DNA of 64,000 nt from JAJCYL01 sp963664285 (GCA_963664285.2 CAXXNX010000054.1:62001-126000), one strand, 5' to 3'; numbered from the stretch's first letter, positions 1 to 9,243 are shown. Numbers and translations: made by a program. The notes: generated by a model from the sequence alone, not told the origin.

Positions 1-1472
1 CTGCTTGTCTGGTAGCCTCCGCAGCATTTTCATCGGCCTGTTTCCTGGCTGCTTCTGCGTCTTCCAGAGCTACTTGTGTCGCTTTTTGGGCCTCTTGAGC
101 TAATGCGGTTTGTCTTAGAGCTTCAGCTGCCTGTTCATTAGCTCGTTCAGCGTTTCTATCAGCTTCCGCCTGCGCTTCTATAGCCAGAGCTGTCTGTTTC
201 TCTGATTCAAGCAAATTGATATAAGAGTATACCAGGAAGAAGAGTGATATCAGGGCTGCTGCTGCCAGGATCAATGCCATAACCCTGGCTCTTTTAATGG
301 CTCTTTTCTCCAGGAATTCCTTATTCCTTTGTTCTGTCTGGTAAGCCCGTGTACTGGTCTCCAAGAACACCATGGTACGCTCAAAGGCAATGTTGTAACG
401 CTGTCCCCAGACAATGGTTGGTTTATTCTCTTCCTGCCAGTTTAATGCCAACTGCAAGTCAGGCATCTTCCACAAACCGGCTCTACCTAACTGGTATCTT
501 TCAGCGGCCTCGGCCAGCTTCAGGTACATATCGGCAGACTTTGATTCTTCATCCAGCCAGGTCTTCAACCTGATCCAGATCCGCATCAAACTCTCGTGAG
601 AAATATCAATGACGGTATCGGAATTCAGTTGAACGCCGTAAGGTGGCATCAACAATGTTCTGCCAGGCTCCCTGAATTTCTCCACTATGCGTATTACTTC
701 TTCCTCACTCACACCGGCAATGGCTGCTATAGTTCCCAGCTTCGTTGGTCGTCTGATTCCCTGGTTCTCAGAACCTTTTTCGGTCAAGGCCTTAAACATA
801 GCTTCGCATATCTGCTTCTCCCGTTTCGAGAGTGAATCGTACGCCTCATTGGCGTGCTGAGAAAGCGCTTCCCTCAGTGTACCGATGGCATTGTAATGCC
901 GAAGGTCCATCGCTTCGTCTTCTTTATGGTCCTCGGGTCCAATAGGACCAGGTACGCATTAATGCGTGCTGCAAAATGAGCAGTTGGTCGGGGTTATCCC
1001 CCACGTCGTTGAGCAACTGCTGAATAAATCGACCGCTAATCTGGCCACCACCTACGGCAACCGGACCTTCTATGGCAAGCCTCTTCTGATCTCGTGTCAT
1101 CTGCGGGATCAGGTAGTGACTGTCGTTGATCATTTGGGTCAATTCCGGGAAAACCGCACATTCGCCGATGAAGTCAGAACGCATGGTCAACGCGACGTAG
1201 ATCGGTATATCGTATTGGTTTACTGCCTCAAGCAACAGGTTCACGAAGGACGAAGATTCTTCCATGTTACTGGTGGCGCTTTCAATTCTTTTGAAGCGGA
1301 AGAGTTCCTCAAACTGGTCAACCAGGATAAAGAAGTTTTCATTCACATCATTGGAGCGATAATGGCTTCGATCAGCCCCAGTGAACTGGTTCGCAATACT
1401 GTAGAAGTTATGGTCTTTTTTATCAACTGTCGTCAGCTTCATTGTAGCTTTTTCTTTAGTGAGAAGAGATTC

Positions 1473-1526
1473 AGGTTATCTATAGGCCCGCCGCCGGGAC
1501 GCATAACAATTACTTTCCAATTAGAG
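1473..1526 (-). repeat. 54-bp direct repeat, native copy in the nSTAND1 gene
   Basis: This segment encodes the conserved NWKVIVMRPGGGPIDNL stretch of the nSTAND1 domain, so it is at its original position here. An identical 54-bp copy lies at 2023-2076 inside the damaged IS1380 element. Confidence 0.9.
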
Positions 1527-1684
1527 CCGGCTTCAGTCATGAAACCACCGTATAATGTCGGAATCAATCCGCAAAAATTAATGAAGTTTACCGGATGCAC
1601 CGAGGATTGCAGCAAACCGGTTTCAGCAAGTTTCATCAACACTTCATCACCCCAGTGTGCTTCCTGGATACCAAATGGTCTTAA

Positions 1685-3060
1685 CCCGCAATAGGCCACC
1701 AATTTTGGGATTAATAATGGGTTGTATTTTTGATTGGAGTGTATGTATTAATGGATCAACCTTCTGGATTTCAAAGGACATCAATTTTTCAATTTTCAGT
1801 CAAAGCTCTTCTTATCGATTAAACCAAACTGTTTAACTGATCGGTCAGTTCACCGTAAGCAAATCGCCCAGCAGGTATTTATAAAGGCTCTTGAGAATTG
1901 TATTGTCAATGATCTTTTCCTTTCTTTCAGGCACGCCCCAACCTTCATCAGGTAAAGCCGGATATTGTCCATCTTGCCATCGTTTAGCAAAGTGGTGTTT
2001 TGTTTTGGCAATTAATAATTTAAGGTTATCTATAGGCCCGCCGCCGGGACGCATAACAATTACTTTCCAATTAGAGACTCCACTTTGGCGTACAGCTTTT
2101 CAGAACGATCCCAGCTTTTGGCCTGGTAAGTAAACGGGCCAACAAACTCTTGATGTTTGATGATTTTTGAAGCATATTCCTTTTTTACTTCAATGATAGT
2201 CTGTTTGGTAAAAGTCTTTAAAACTTCATTACTCTAATACCTAAACAAAATTGAAGGTCAAACTGCTTAGCTATCCGATAAAAAGATGCTCCTGAAAAGC
2301 CACTATCCGCTCGAATAAGGATCTTTACTGAGGGCAGTTTTTTTCTGATTTTAATGACAATCCTTTTCAATAAGGCCACAAACCATTTGTTGGAGTGACA
2401 ATTGCCCGGACGTAGTACTGGTAAAATGACCTGACCGGTGTTCCCGTCCTTAAAGAACAACTCATGGTACATAGTCTGTCCATAATAGCCATTATACAAA
2501 CTGAGTTGTTGGGATCCATGAGTAGGGTCATCGGTACCATCTACATCAATGATGATTTGACCAGTCTTCTCTTTCAACTCCTCTACATAACGGTCTACAA
2601 ACCACTCATCTGGTAGATCAGACTCCGATCGGCCTTGTTTTCAAATCCTTAAAGAGGCTGGGAACATAATCCGCTATCTAGTACTTTACGGATCACCGGA
2701 TCCTCTCGGAGTTTTTGTTCGTCATTGCAATCCTGATAGCCCTGCATCATTAAAAACACCCGTTGGCGAAGCATTTCTTCATAAGTGTATTCGATAAAAA
2801 AGGGGTTTCGATAGTCAGGAATCAGTGCGGCGAAGCTTTTTAATAGACCAGTCTTTCTCTCTACTTTTTCACTTAACAATATCGCTCCGTCTGAGCTAAT
2901 CGCTGATGCTAAAAAATCAAATTTAAAAGCTTGTTTTCCTCGATAAAATACGGTATCTTTTTCCTTATATTCAGGCATAAATTAATTGCTTATTTTGTTG
3001 TCTAACTATCTCAATATAAGCAATTTATGCCTGTTTTTTATTGTCTACTATGAATTTTTC
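1685..3060 (-). mobile_element. IS1380-family element, copy 1 (damaged)
   Basis: The element is flanked by TTAA at 1681-1684 and 3061-3064, and its sequence matches the intact copies of this window. It is 1376 bp instead of 1621. About a dozen small gaps (1 to about 20 bp) are scattered through it, and about 223 bp of the transposase gene is replaced by a 52-54 bp piece copied from the neighbouring nSTAND1 gene. Base substitutions are almost absent. The three G residues of the terminal CGGG at the 3060 end are also missing. The remnant transposase frame spans 1845-2978 and is closed by frameshifts. The insertion lies in the codons between NPFPG and LRPFG of the nSTAND1 gene. Confidence 0.9.
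2023..2076 (-). repeat. 54-bp direct repeat, displaced copy inside IS1380 copy 1
   Basis: This is identical to 1473-1526 but replaces an internal piece of the IS1380 transposase gene, between the sequence equivalents of 17575 and 17799 in copy 2. A natural origin would be templated repair; an assembly join is equally possible. Confidence 0.9.
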
Positions 3061-3141
3061 TTAACCCGGGGAACGGATTAAAAAATTGGCTTATGTCAAC
3101 TGATTGTTGTTTGCTTTCAACAATCTTAGGATCGTTCTCAC

Positions 3142-4653
3142 TCATGATTGTTTTAGTTTATCTAAAAATGGCTTGAGTGAATCAGGGTTGAAAACATTAC
3201 CACTGGTAATGACCATGGCCTGATCCTTAAGGTTTGATTCTATTTCTTTTTCTCCTTGGACATAAATAGCCTTCGCCTTGATTGGCTTCCTACGTCCAAA
3301 ACCGGGAGCTTTCATTATGTCCTGGATCTTTGATCGGATCCACTCCTTGTTGGAGTCACCGCAATAAATGATTGAGGCATCGCACTTTCTCAGGTTTTCC
3401 TGGTGCAGGTACCTCATATCAACAAGGTCACCCTGGTATCCCGAGGTCATAACCTCATACCCCTCTTGTTCCAGATACTTAGCCAAAGGTTGACTGGCTT
3501 CAGCATCATCCTTGTTGCAAATAAGATAAATAAGGTTTTTAGTCGCTCTTTTGGAATCTTCCTCCTCATTCCTGTCTATTTCCCTGGCCAGCTTGAACCT
3601 TCCGGTAGTTAATTCATCCCGAGTGATAGTCTTGAACTCCTGGAGGGTCACCTGCAATACTTCCGCTTCATCCAGTAATGCTGCCTCACTTTTTAAATCT
3701 TCGATAAAGATCTTTTGCCGCTCACTTACGTTCTTGAGATCAGGCGTTATCCAGATGAGACGACTGAAATTTTGCCTTTCTCTGGCGTTAATCTTTTTAT
3801 TTTCATCAACTATTTTTTTGGTGTACTCATCGGCCACCTTGTTCTGGATGTCAATAGCTGACAATTCCGACCCTTTTGGTTTGTACCCATAGTCCTCGCC
3901 TACCATGTGGATGGACAATTGACAATTGGAGAGGTCTTTCTTCACCATTGCTTCCAAAGATTTGACTTCTTTTGGAAGGGAATGCTGTGGGTAAACAGTA
4001 TATCCGTGTCTGATCAGTTCCCTTTTAATTACATCTCTTTGGATCACCATATCTACACCAGTACTGGCAAGGTAAATTGTCTTGTCTTTTTTACGTTTCT
4101 TTCCCTCCTCTTTTTCCATTTTTTATCATCCAACGTAATCAGCAAGTGGTTGATGTCATAAGCCATATCAACCAATTTCATCCAGTAGCTCCTCTCGGCA
4201 TCATGTCCAAAGAAACTCTGGAATTCCAGACCTTCTCCGGTTTCAGGATCAATTTGGAAAAAGTCGTAGGTTACGATCTTCTCATATTCCGGCAAAAAGT
4301 TGTCGAAGTTTCCCGGTAACTTAACCACCTTAAAAAGGCGTGGCACACCATTAATTTCAAGGCTTTCATTTTTATCGGCTTCCCTTGCAGAAAAACTCTG
4401 CTCCCTTAACCAGTTGATCCGAACGAACGAATTGCGGGGATATTATGCTTACCAGGATAGGGGTTTTAAGGTATTCATCCGTGGAAACCGAACTTTCATC
4501 ATTAATGAGAAGAAATTTAGTTGTTTCCCTGGAAATTTGATCGAGCAGTGTGCTTAAAAAACGATGAAAGTTAGTCACCCATCCGTCACCGGCTTTAATA
4601 GGCTCATCATCGGATTTAACATAACTTATTATAACATCGTATTCGTAGCCCAT
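3142..4653 (-). pseudogene. TIR-domain protein with DUF4062-like middle and second TIR-like domain (two homopolymer frameshifts)
   Basis: Three frames join into one protein of about 503 residues. The N-terminal TIR domain starts MGYEYDVIISY and includes PILVSIISPQFVRSD. A one-G insertion at 4403-4405 hides the continuation VKEQSFSAREADKNE; restoring it returns the Glu where the catalytic residue of NADase-type TIR domains is expected. A one-A loss in the A run near 4118-4124 separates the next part, which begins MEKEEGKKRKKDKTIYLAST and resembles DUF4062 (KTIYLAST, RELIRHGYTVYP, MVGEDYGYKP). A C-terminal domain starting KNLIYLICNKDDAEAS looks like another TIR-type fold. The stop codon overlaps the nSTAND1 start (ATGA), so the two are a coupled operon. 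TIR domains in such operons usually act as effectors that consume NAD or as signalling modules. Function here is inferred; the frameshifts may be sequencing errors. Confidence 0.75.
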
Positions 4654-4737
4654 ATTTCCAGCCAGCTTAATGGATATTAGTGATCAAGTTAACAAATTTT
4701 AGATTTCTAGTCAATTCTCTGAGAGATTTAGACATAA

Positions 4738-4752
4738 TACATACTGTATGTA
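4738..4752. promoter_or_regulatory. perfect palindrome upstream of the TIR/nSTAND1 operon
   Basis: TACATAC-T-GTATGTA is a perfect 7-bp inverted repeat around one central base, about 85 bp upstream of the TIR gene start. It is followed by the related ACTATGTATAC. This looks like an operator for a dimeric regulator, but no regulator gene is adjacent. Confidence 0.4.
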
Positions 4753-4834
4753 CACACTATGTATACTTCAGAATTATTAACACTTTCATGAAACCCTGCT
4801 AGCCGGACCCGAAAGATAGCCAAAAATATTAATT

Positions 4835-4879
4835 ATCAAATAAAGAAGGCTCACCATTGTGAGTCCCTCTTTATTTGAT
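4835..4879 (-). terminator. strong stem-loop terminator of the eno/carA side
   Basis: The arms ATCAAATAAAG and CTTTATTTGAT, extended inward with AGG/CCT-type pairs and TCAC/GTGA, enclose the loop CATT. The hairpin lies directly downstream of the relic enolase 3' end, in the position expected of the original eno terminator. Confidence 0.75.
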
Positions 4880-4886
4880 ATGATTA

Positions 4887-4984
4887 TTAAAAGTTCTTTC
4901 CCCGTGGTAATAAGCCATTTGCTCGAGCTCCTTTTCAATACGGATTAGTTAGTTGTACTTAGCTATTCGGCAGAATGGTATCAT
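4887..4984 (-). pseudogene. relic of an enolase C-terminus
   Basis: The minus strand reads RIAKYN-stop-LIRIEKELEQMAYYHGERTF-stop. This matches the last codons of the intact eno (RMAKYNQLIRIEEELEEMAY) at roughly 80% nucleotide identity, including the stop position. One in-frame TAA and a small change before the final TF show it is not coding. It is placed between the intact eno and the terminator at 4835-4879. It looks like the leftover 3' end of a second or replaced eno copy. Confidence 0.8.
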
Positions 4985-5097
4985 ACTTCATGATTAGCTA
5001 GCTATAAGAAGTCCACCTGTATAAAATGATCCAGAGCAATAAATCTAGCTACTCCTAATTTAACCTGGAATTGTTATTAGAAATTTACTGCGCAGCC

Positions 5098-6375
5098 TTA
5101 AAAGTTCTTCCCCGGATAGTAAGCCATCTCCTCCAGCTCTTCTTCAATTCGGATTAACTGGTTGTACTTAGCCATTCGGTCCGAACGAGAAGCTGATCCG
5201 GTCTTGATCTGGCCGGTGTTCAATGCAACAGTCAGGTCAGCAATTGTATTATCTTCAGTTTCCCCCGAACGGTGAGATATTATACTCTTATAAGAGTTTC
5301 TGGTGGCAAGATTAACCGCATTGATAGTTTCGGTCAATGAACCAATCTGGTTGACCTTAATTAGTATGGCATTGGCAACATTCTTATCAATGCCGTTTTG
5401 CAGCCTCTCCACATTGGTAACAAAAAGATCATCTCCCACTAACTGTACCTTTTTACCGGCCAACGCTGTCAGCTCCTTCCATCCGTCCCAATCATCCTCG
5501 CTCATGCCGTCTTCAATGGACAAAATGGGATACTTGTCCACCCACTCATTCCAGTAATTAGCCATCTCTGACGGTGTCAATTTATCACCGGTAGACTTTT
5601 TAAAATGATAATGCCCGGATTTGACTTCAAAGAATTCCGCACTTGCCGGATCAAGGGCAATGGAAATATCTTCGCCAGGCCTATAACCAGCTTTTTCAAT
5701 GGCCTGAAGTACTATTTCAATGGCTTCGGTGTTGGAGGCGATATTTGGCGCAAACCCTCCCTCGTCACCGACGTTAGTTGAAAGTCCTTTGCTATGAAGT
5801 ACGGCCTTCAGGTTATGAAATACCTCGGTGCCCATTCTCAAAGCCTCCGAAAATGATGGAGCATTGGTAGGCATTATCATGAATTCCTGGAAATCGATGG
5901 CATTATCCGCATGACTACCGCCGTTGAGGATATTCATCATAGGAACCGGCAGCGTGTTGGAGTTGACTCCACCCACATATCGATAAAGGGGTTGACCAGC
6001 CTCCTGGGCGGCTGCTTTCGCAGTAGCCAGTGAAACACCGAGGATAGCATTGGCCCCCAGTTTACTTTTATTGGCAGTTCCGTCCAGATCGATCATCAAC
6101 TGATCGATGTAGTTCTGGTCAAATATATAACTACCCACTACCTCCGGAGCAATAGCTTCATTGACATTTTGTACTGCCATTAAAACACCCTTACCCATAT
6201 ATTGGGACTTATCTCCGTCTCTTAGTTCCACGGCCTCATGGCTTCCGGTAGATGCCCCGGAGGGCACTGCCGCTCTTCCTAAAAACCCATTTTCGGTTAC
6301 CACATCAACCTCAACGGTGGGGTTGCCCCTAGAATCAAATATCTGACGGGCATGTATACTTTCAATGTAACTCAT
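5098..6375 (-). CDS. eno: enolase (phosphopyruvate hydratase)
   Basis: Converts 2-phosphoglycerate to phosphoenolpyruvate in glycolysis; cytoplasmic, Mg-dependent. The 425-residue protein is of normal length. It starts MSYIESIHARQIFDSRGNPT and carries the family landmarks GDEGGFAP (catalytic Glu), DPASAEF, the metal-site Glu in SIEDGMSEDDW, VGDDLFVTN, the catalytic Lys in LIKVNQIGSLTE and SHRSGETED. The ATG at 6375 is preferred over an in-frame TTG two codons upstream because family members begin MSYI. It follows carA with an 8-bp gap, so both may be cotranscribed. Its downstream side carries a decayed duplicate of its own last codons. All key residues appear intact. Confidence 0.97.
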   Translation of the reverse strand: MSYIESIHARQIFDSRGNPTVEVDVVTENGFLGRAAVPSGASTGSHEAVELRDGDKSQYMGKGVLMAVQNVNEAIAPEVVGSYIFDQNYIDQLMIDLDGTANKSKLGANAILGVSLATAKAAAQEAGQPLYRYVGGVNSNTLPVPMMNILNGGSHADNAIDFQEFMIMPTNAPSFSEALRMGTEVFHNLKAVLHSKGLSTNVGDEGGFAPNIASNTEAIEIVLQAIEKAGYRPGEDISIALDPASAEFFEVKSGHYHFKKSTGDKLTPSEMANYWNEWVDKYPILSIEDGMSEDDWDGWKELTALAGKKVQLVGDDLFVTNVERLQNGIDKNVANAILIKVNQIGSLTETINAVNLATRNSYKSIISHRSGETEDNTIADLTVALNTGQIKTGSASRSDRMAKYNQLIRIEEELEEMAYYPGKNF

Positions 6376-6383
6376 TTTCAAAC

Positions 6384-7475
6384 TTAGTTCTGATGTATTA
6401 GATTAATAAATTGATCGAATAAATAGCGTGAATCATGAGGACCGGGAGATGATTCGGGGTGGTACTGAACAGAAAACGCTTTCTTATCCAGTACTTTTAA
6501 CCCGGCAACTACACCATCATTGAGGTTAATGTGTGTTAACTCAATATTCTTATTGCTTTCTAAAGATTCTTTATCTACCGCAAAACCGTGATTCTGGGAA
6601 GTGATTTCGCACAACCCCGTTTCAAAATTCTTAACAGGGTGGTTTAACCCTCTATGACCATGATGTAGTTTGTAAGTAGATACGCCACATGCCAGCGCCA
6701 GGATCTGATGTCCTAAGCAGATACCAAATATGGGTTTATTGGACTCCATAATTCTTTTAACCGTTTCTACTGCATAAGGCATAGCCGCGGGATCACCGGG
6801 ACCATTGGATATAAAGTAGCCGTGAGGGTTCCATTTCTCCATCTCCTCAAAAGATGTCTCGGCAGGAAAGACTTTGCAGATTACCTTCCTCTGTTCGAAG
6901 TTTTTAAGAATTGATTTCTTAATGCCTACATCCAAAACAGCAATTTTGGTCTCAGCGCTTTCCTCTCCAAAGAAATAGGGTTCTTTAGTACTGACTTTGG
7001 AAGATAATTCAAGGTTAGCCATTGAAGGCACCTCAGACAACTGCTGCTTAAGAATTTTAAGGTCATCAGTCTCTGAACTGATAATGGCATTCATTGCACC
7101 TTTGTCCCTGATGTGTCTCACTATACTCCGGGTATCGACATCAGCTATCCCTACAGTATTGTTTCTTTTAAGATATTCTTCCAAACTCTCATCGGCAGTC
7201 GCCCTGCTATGGATTTCTGAAAAGCTGTTGACCACCAAACCACTGATTTTAGGATAGTCCGATTCCTGCTCCTGGTTGATTGCGCCATAATTGCCAATAT
7301 GAGAAGTGGTATTGACCACAATTTGCCCAAAATAGGAAGGGTCAGTATATATCTCCTGGTAACCGGTCATTCCTGTATTGAAGCAAATCTCTCCGCCTGA
7401 AGTGCCTTCTTTTCCAATTGATAAACCTTTGAAATGAGTTCCGTCCTCCAGGAGGAGGGTTGCGCTTTTTTTCAT
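6384..7475 (-). CDS. carA: carbamoyl-phosphate synthase small (glutaminase) subunit
   Basis: Hydrolyses glutamine and passes ammonia to the CarB subunit for carbamoyl phosphate, the precursor of pyrimidines and arginine. The 363-residue protein has the CarA N-terminal domain (MKKSATLLLEDGTHFKGLSI, CFNTGMTGYQE, DPSYFGQ) and a class I glutamine amidotransferase domain. The latter has the nucleophile Cys in GICLGHQ and the His/Glu in QYHPESSPGPHDS. The HGHRGLNHPV segment is also typical. Length and motifs are complete. carB is not in this window. It is transcribed toward eno, 8 bp away, and away from the DUF4442 gene. Confidence 0.97.
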   Translation of the reverse strand: MKKSATLLLEDGTHFKGLSIGKEGTSGGEICFNTGMTGYQEIYTDPSYFGQIVVNTTSHIGNYGAINQEQESDYPKISGLVVNSFSEIHSRATADESLEEYLKRNNTVGIADVDTRSIVRHIRDKGAMNAIISSETDDLKILKQQLSEVPSMANLELSSKVSTKEPYFFGEESAETKIAVLDVGIKKSILKNFEQRKVICKVFPAETSFEEMEKWNPHGYFISNGPGDPAAMPYAVETVKRIMESNKPIFGICLGHQILALACGVSTYKLHHGHRGLNHPVKNFETGLCEITSQNHGFAVDKESLESNKNIELTHINLNDGVVAGLKVLDKKAFSVQYHPESSPGPHDSRYLFDQFINLIHQN

Positions 7476-7589
7476 TTAAGAATTGTGGGTCAAGTGAGGA
7501 TCAGGTTTCGGATCGCAAAAATAGAAAGAGTGGTCACAATAACATTGTTTAAAGTCCAAAGAGTTTAAGGTTTAAGTCAAACTACCTGG

Positions 7590-7621
7590 TTTGAACTTTA
7601 CATTAGTTAGGATTAACTTTA
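7590..7621 (+). promoter_or_regulatory. candidate Bacteroidota-type promoter
   Basis: TTTG at 7590-7593 and TAACTTTA at 7614-7621, separated by 20 bp, approach the Bacteroidota -33 (TTTG) and -7 (TAnnTTTG) elements, with one mismatch in the -7 box. The ATG of the DUF4442 gene is 17 bp downstream, which would give a very short leader. Confidence 0.4.
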
Positions 7622-7638
7622 GAATAAACACCTTAGCA

Positions 7639-8151
7639 ATGGCTGAAATAAAAACCATATCACTTAGTGACCCTCAAGAAAGATTCAGGAAAAAATTTCT
7701 TAACCCATTGTTATTTAGGCTTCATGCCTTGTTCAATGTACCGGCCGGTTTTATTGCTGGAATGAAGTTGATTGAACTAAATGCTGATAAGGCTATTTCA
7801 ACCATACCATTTAAGTGGCTTAATATCAACCCGTTTAGATCCACCTACTTCGCAGTACAAAGTATGGCCGCAGAATTATCGACAGCAGCCCTGGCAATGT
7901 TGGCTATTGAAGGGAAAAATCAGAGTATAGCTTTGATCATTATAAATACGGAAGCAGAATTCCCTAAGAAGGCAACTGAAAGAATAAGATTCACTTGTGA
8001 AGATGGGCCTGCCTTTTTTGAAGCCGTCGAAAGATGTATCCAAACGGGAGAACCAGCTACAGTTAAAGCTAAGACGGTCGGTAGAATGCCCGATAGTACT
8101 GTGGTTTCAACCTTCTACTTCACCTGGTCATTTAAGCAGCGGGCGACATAA
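7639..8151 (+). CDS. DUF4442 hotdog-fold protein
   Basis: The 170-residue protein starts MAEIKTISLSDPQERF; a longer upstream reading begins at a non-ATG codon and is not needed. FNVPAGFIAGMKLIELNADK, the Pro/Asn-rich WLNINPFRSTYFAVQSMAAEL and the closing TFYFTWSFKQR resemble the DUF4442 family, whose hotdog fold is related to acyl-CoA thioesterases. No signal peptide or membrane segment is visible. It stands alone, divergent from carA, so the context does not reveal a substrate. The assignment to DUF4442 is from recall of the pattern and is fairly firm; a thioesterase activity is only inferred. Confidence 0.75.
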   Translation: MAEIKTISLSDPQERFRKKFLNPLLFRLHALFNVPAGFIAGMKLIELNADKAISTIPFKWLNINPFRSTYFAVQSMAAELSTAALAMLAIEGKNQSIALIIINTEAEFPKKATERIRFTCEDGPAFFEAVERCIQTGEPATVKAKTVGRMPDSTVVSTFYFTWSFKQRAT

Positions 8152-8445
8152 ATAATACATTGTATAAAGGTTTTAACGGACGCAACGACCAAGGCTTGAG
8201 TTCTCTAAAAACATCCCCCTCTGCCCCAGAATTCCAGCACCCCCATTCGGCCATTTCAAAAGGCCTTCGCACAAGGGGGGAATGTTCGTTTTGCCAAAAT
8301 TTAAATGTTTGACCCTACATTTTTCGAAGCCGTCTCTTGCAGAATGGACTAATGCGGACATAAAAGTAATAGAAGGCTTTTGAAGTATTCGGTCTTGTTT
8401 GCTCAAACACCGAGGATAACTTTGCTCTTAAATTATAATTAAAAG
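8152..8445. other. intergenic region with C-rich palindromic segment
   Basis: No convincing gene is seen. 8212-8280 has C-rich and G-rich blocks (CATCCCCCTCTGCCCC, CAAGGGGGGAATG) and the short palindrome GGCCATTTCAAAAGGCC, reminiscent of REP-like intergenic repeats of Bacteroidota. An open minus frame (8173-8406) has no recognisable protein features and is probably spurious. Confidence 0.4.
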
Positions 8446-9225
8446 GTGAATCGTATTAATGAACTGTTTTCACGAAAAAGCGGAGACATTTTATCCATAT
8501 ATTTTACGGCAGGGTTTCCGTCACTTGAAGACACTGTTCCAATTCTACAAGCCCTTCAGCAATCCGGCGTTGACCTGGTGGAGATAGGTATGCCTTATTC
8601 AGATCCTGTTGCCGATGGACCAACCATACAAGAAAGCAACCAAACAGCTTTGAATAATGGAATGACCATCAGGAATCTTTTTTCACAGCTGGAAGGGATA
8701 AGGACCAACATAGACCTCCCGATTGTTTTAATGGGTTATCTCAACCCAATTATGCAATATGGTATAGAGGATTTCTGTCAGATGTGCAGCCATATCGGAA
8801 TTGATGGGCTCATCATCCCCGACCTCCCCATGTATGAGTATATTACCCAGTACAAAAAAATATTTGACCAACATCAATTGCGCAATACCTTTCTTATTAC
8901 TCCACAAACTGCCAAAGAGCGGATAAGGATAATTGATCAAAACACCGAAGGCTTTATTTACATGGTTTCCTCAGCCAGCATTACCGGCGCCAAGAGAAGC
9001 ATCAACAAGGATCAGACACAATACTTCGAAAGGATCAATCAGATGGGACTATCAAATCCCCGGCTTATTGGATTTGGTATTAGTAACCATGAAACCTTTC
9101 ATAAAGCGTGTCAATATGCCAATGGGGCAATAATTGGAAGCGCCTTTATTAAACTCCTGTCGAACTCAAAGAACCTCAACGCAGATATTAAGAATTTTAT
9201 TTATTCAATAAGAAACTCTGGTTAG
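8446..9225 (+). CDS. trpA: tryptophan synthase alpha subunit
   Basis: Cleaves indole-3-glycerol phosphate to indole and glyceraldehyde 3-phosphate for the beta subunit. The 259-residue TIM-barrel protein has the catalytic Glu in VDLVEIGMPYSDPVADGP and the catalytic Asp in YSDPVADGPTIQ. It also has PIVLMGYLNP, GLIIPDLP and the phosphate-binding GFGISN and GAIIGSAFI loops. Translation starts at GTG (8446), since the codon is followed by NRINELFSRK as in relatives and no ATG lies upstream in frame. No other trp gene lies in the window, so the gene is away from its usual operon partners or at its end after rearrangement. It converges with the secreted protein gene ending at 9244. Confidence 0.96.
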   Translation: MNRINELFSRKSGDILSIYFTAGFPSLEDTVPILQALQQSGVDLVEIGMPYSDPVADGPTIQESNQTALNNGMTIRNLFSQLEGIRTNIDLPIVLMGYLNPIMQYGIEDFCQMCSHIGIDGLIIPDLPMYEYITQYKKIFDQHQLRNTFLITPQTAKERIRIIDQNTEGFIYMVSSASITGAKRSINKDQTQYFERINQMGLSNPRLIGFGISNHETFHKACQYANGAIIGSAFIKLLSNSKNLNADIKNFIYSIRNSG

Positions 9226-9243
9226 TAACTCATTCCAACCAAT

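Larger units (their letters stand above)
1..3145 (-). pseudogene. nSTAND1-type ATPase, interrupted by IS1380 and indels (3' end outside window)
   Basis: Reading from ATG at 3145, the protein begins MSENDPKIVESKQQ, reaches NPFPG, is interrupted by IS1380 (1685-3060) and resumes with LRPFGIQEAH. This PxPGLRPF-type start is typical of novel STAND NTPase 1 (nSTAND1) proteins. The Walker A segment survives only out of frame and shortened (ILGASG-K, about 1590-1620). Then come CGLIPTLYGGFM, WKVIVMRPGGGPIDNL, the Walker B-like FFILVDQFEELF (about 1285-1350), MRSDF and LQHALMRTW. A one-base shift near 935-945 opens a second frame running to base 1. That frame gives DLRHYNAIGTLREALSQH, a helical segment, a transmembrane helix (about 225-285, VMALILAAAALISLFFLVY) and an Ala/Glu/Gln-rich coiled coil. 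WD40 or similar repeats would be expected beyond the edge, but this is inference. The start overlaps the TIR gene stop by 4 bp, indicating coupled translation. Such proteins are thought to be NTP-driven sensors in conflict systems. As written it cannot be functional. Confidence 0.8.

Noticed and set aside
3142..4653. Three separate small genes on the minus strand (3142-4119, 4053-4346, 4372-4653).
   Set aside because: Correcting one base at each of two homopolymers joins them into one TIR-DUF4062-type protein with continuous motifs.
8173..8406. A 77-codon minus-strand protein before trpA.
   Set aside because: Composition follows C-rich palindromic DNA and no domain or start context supports it.
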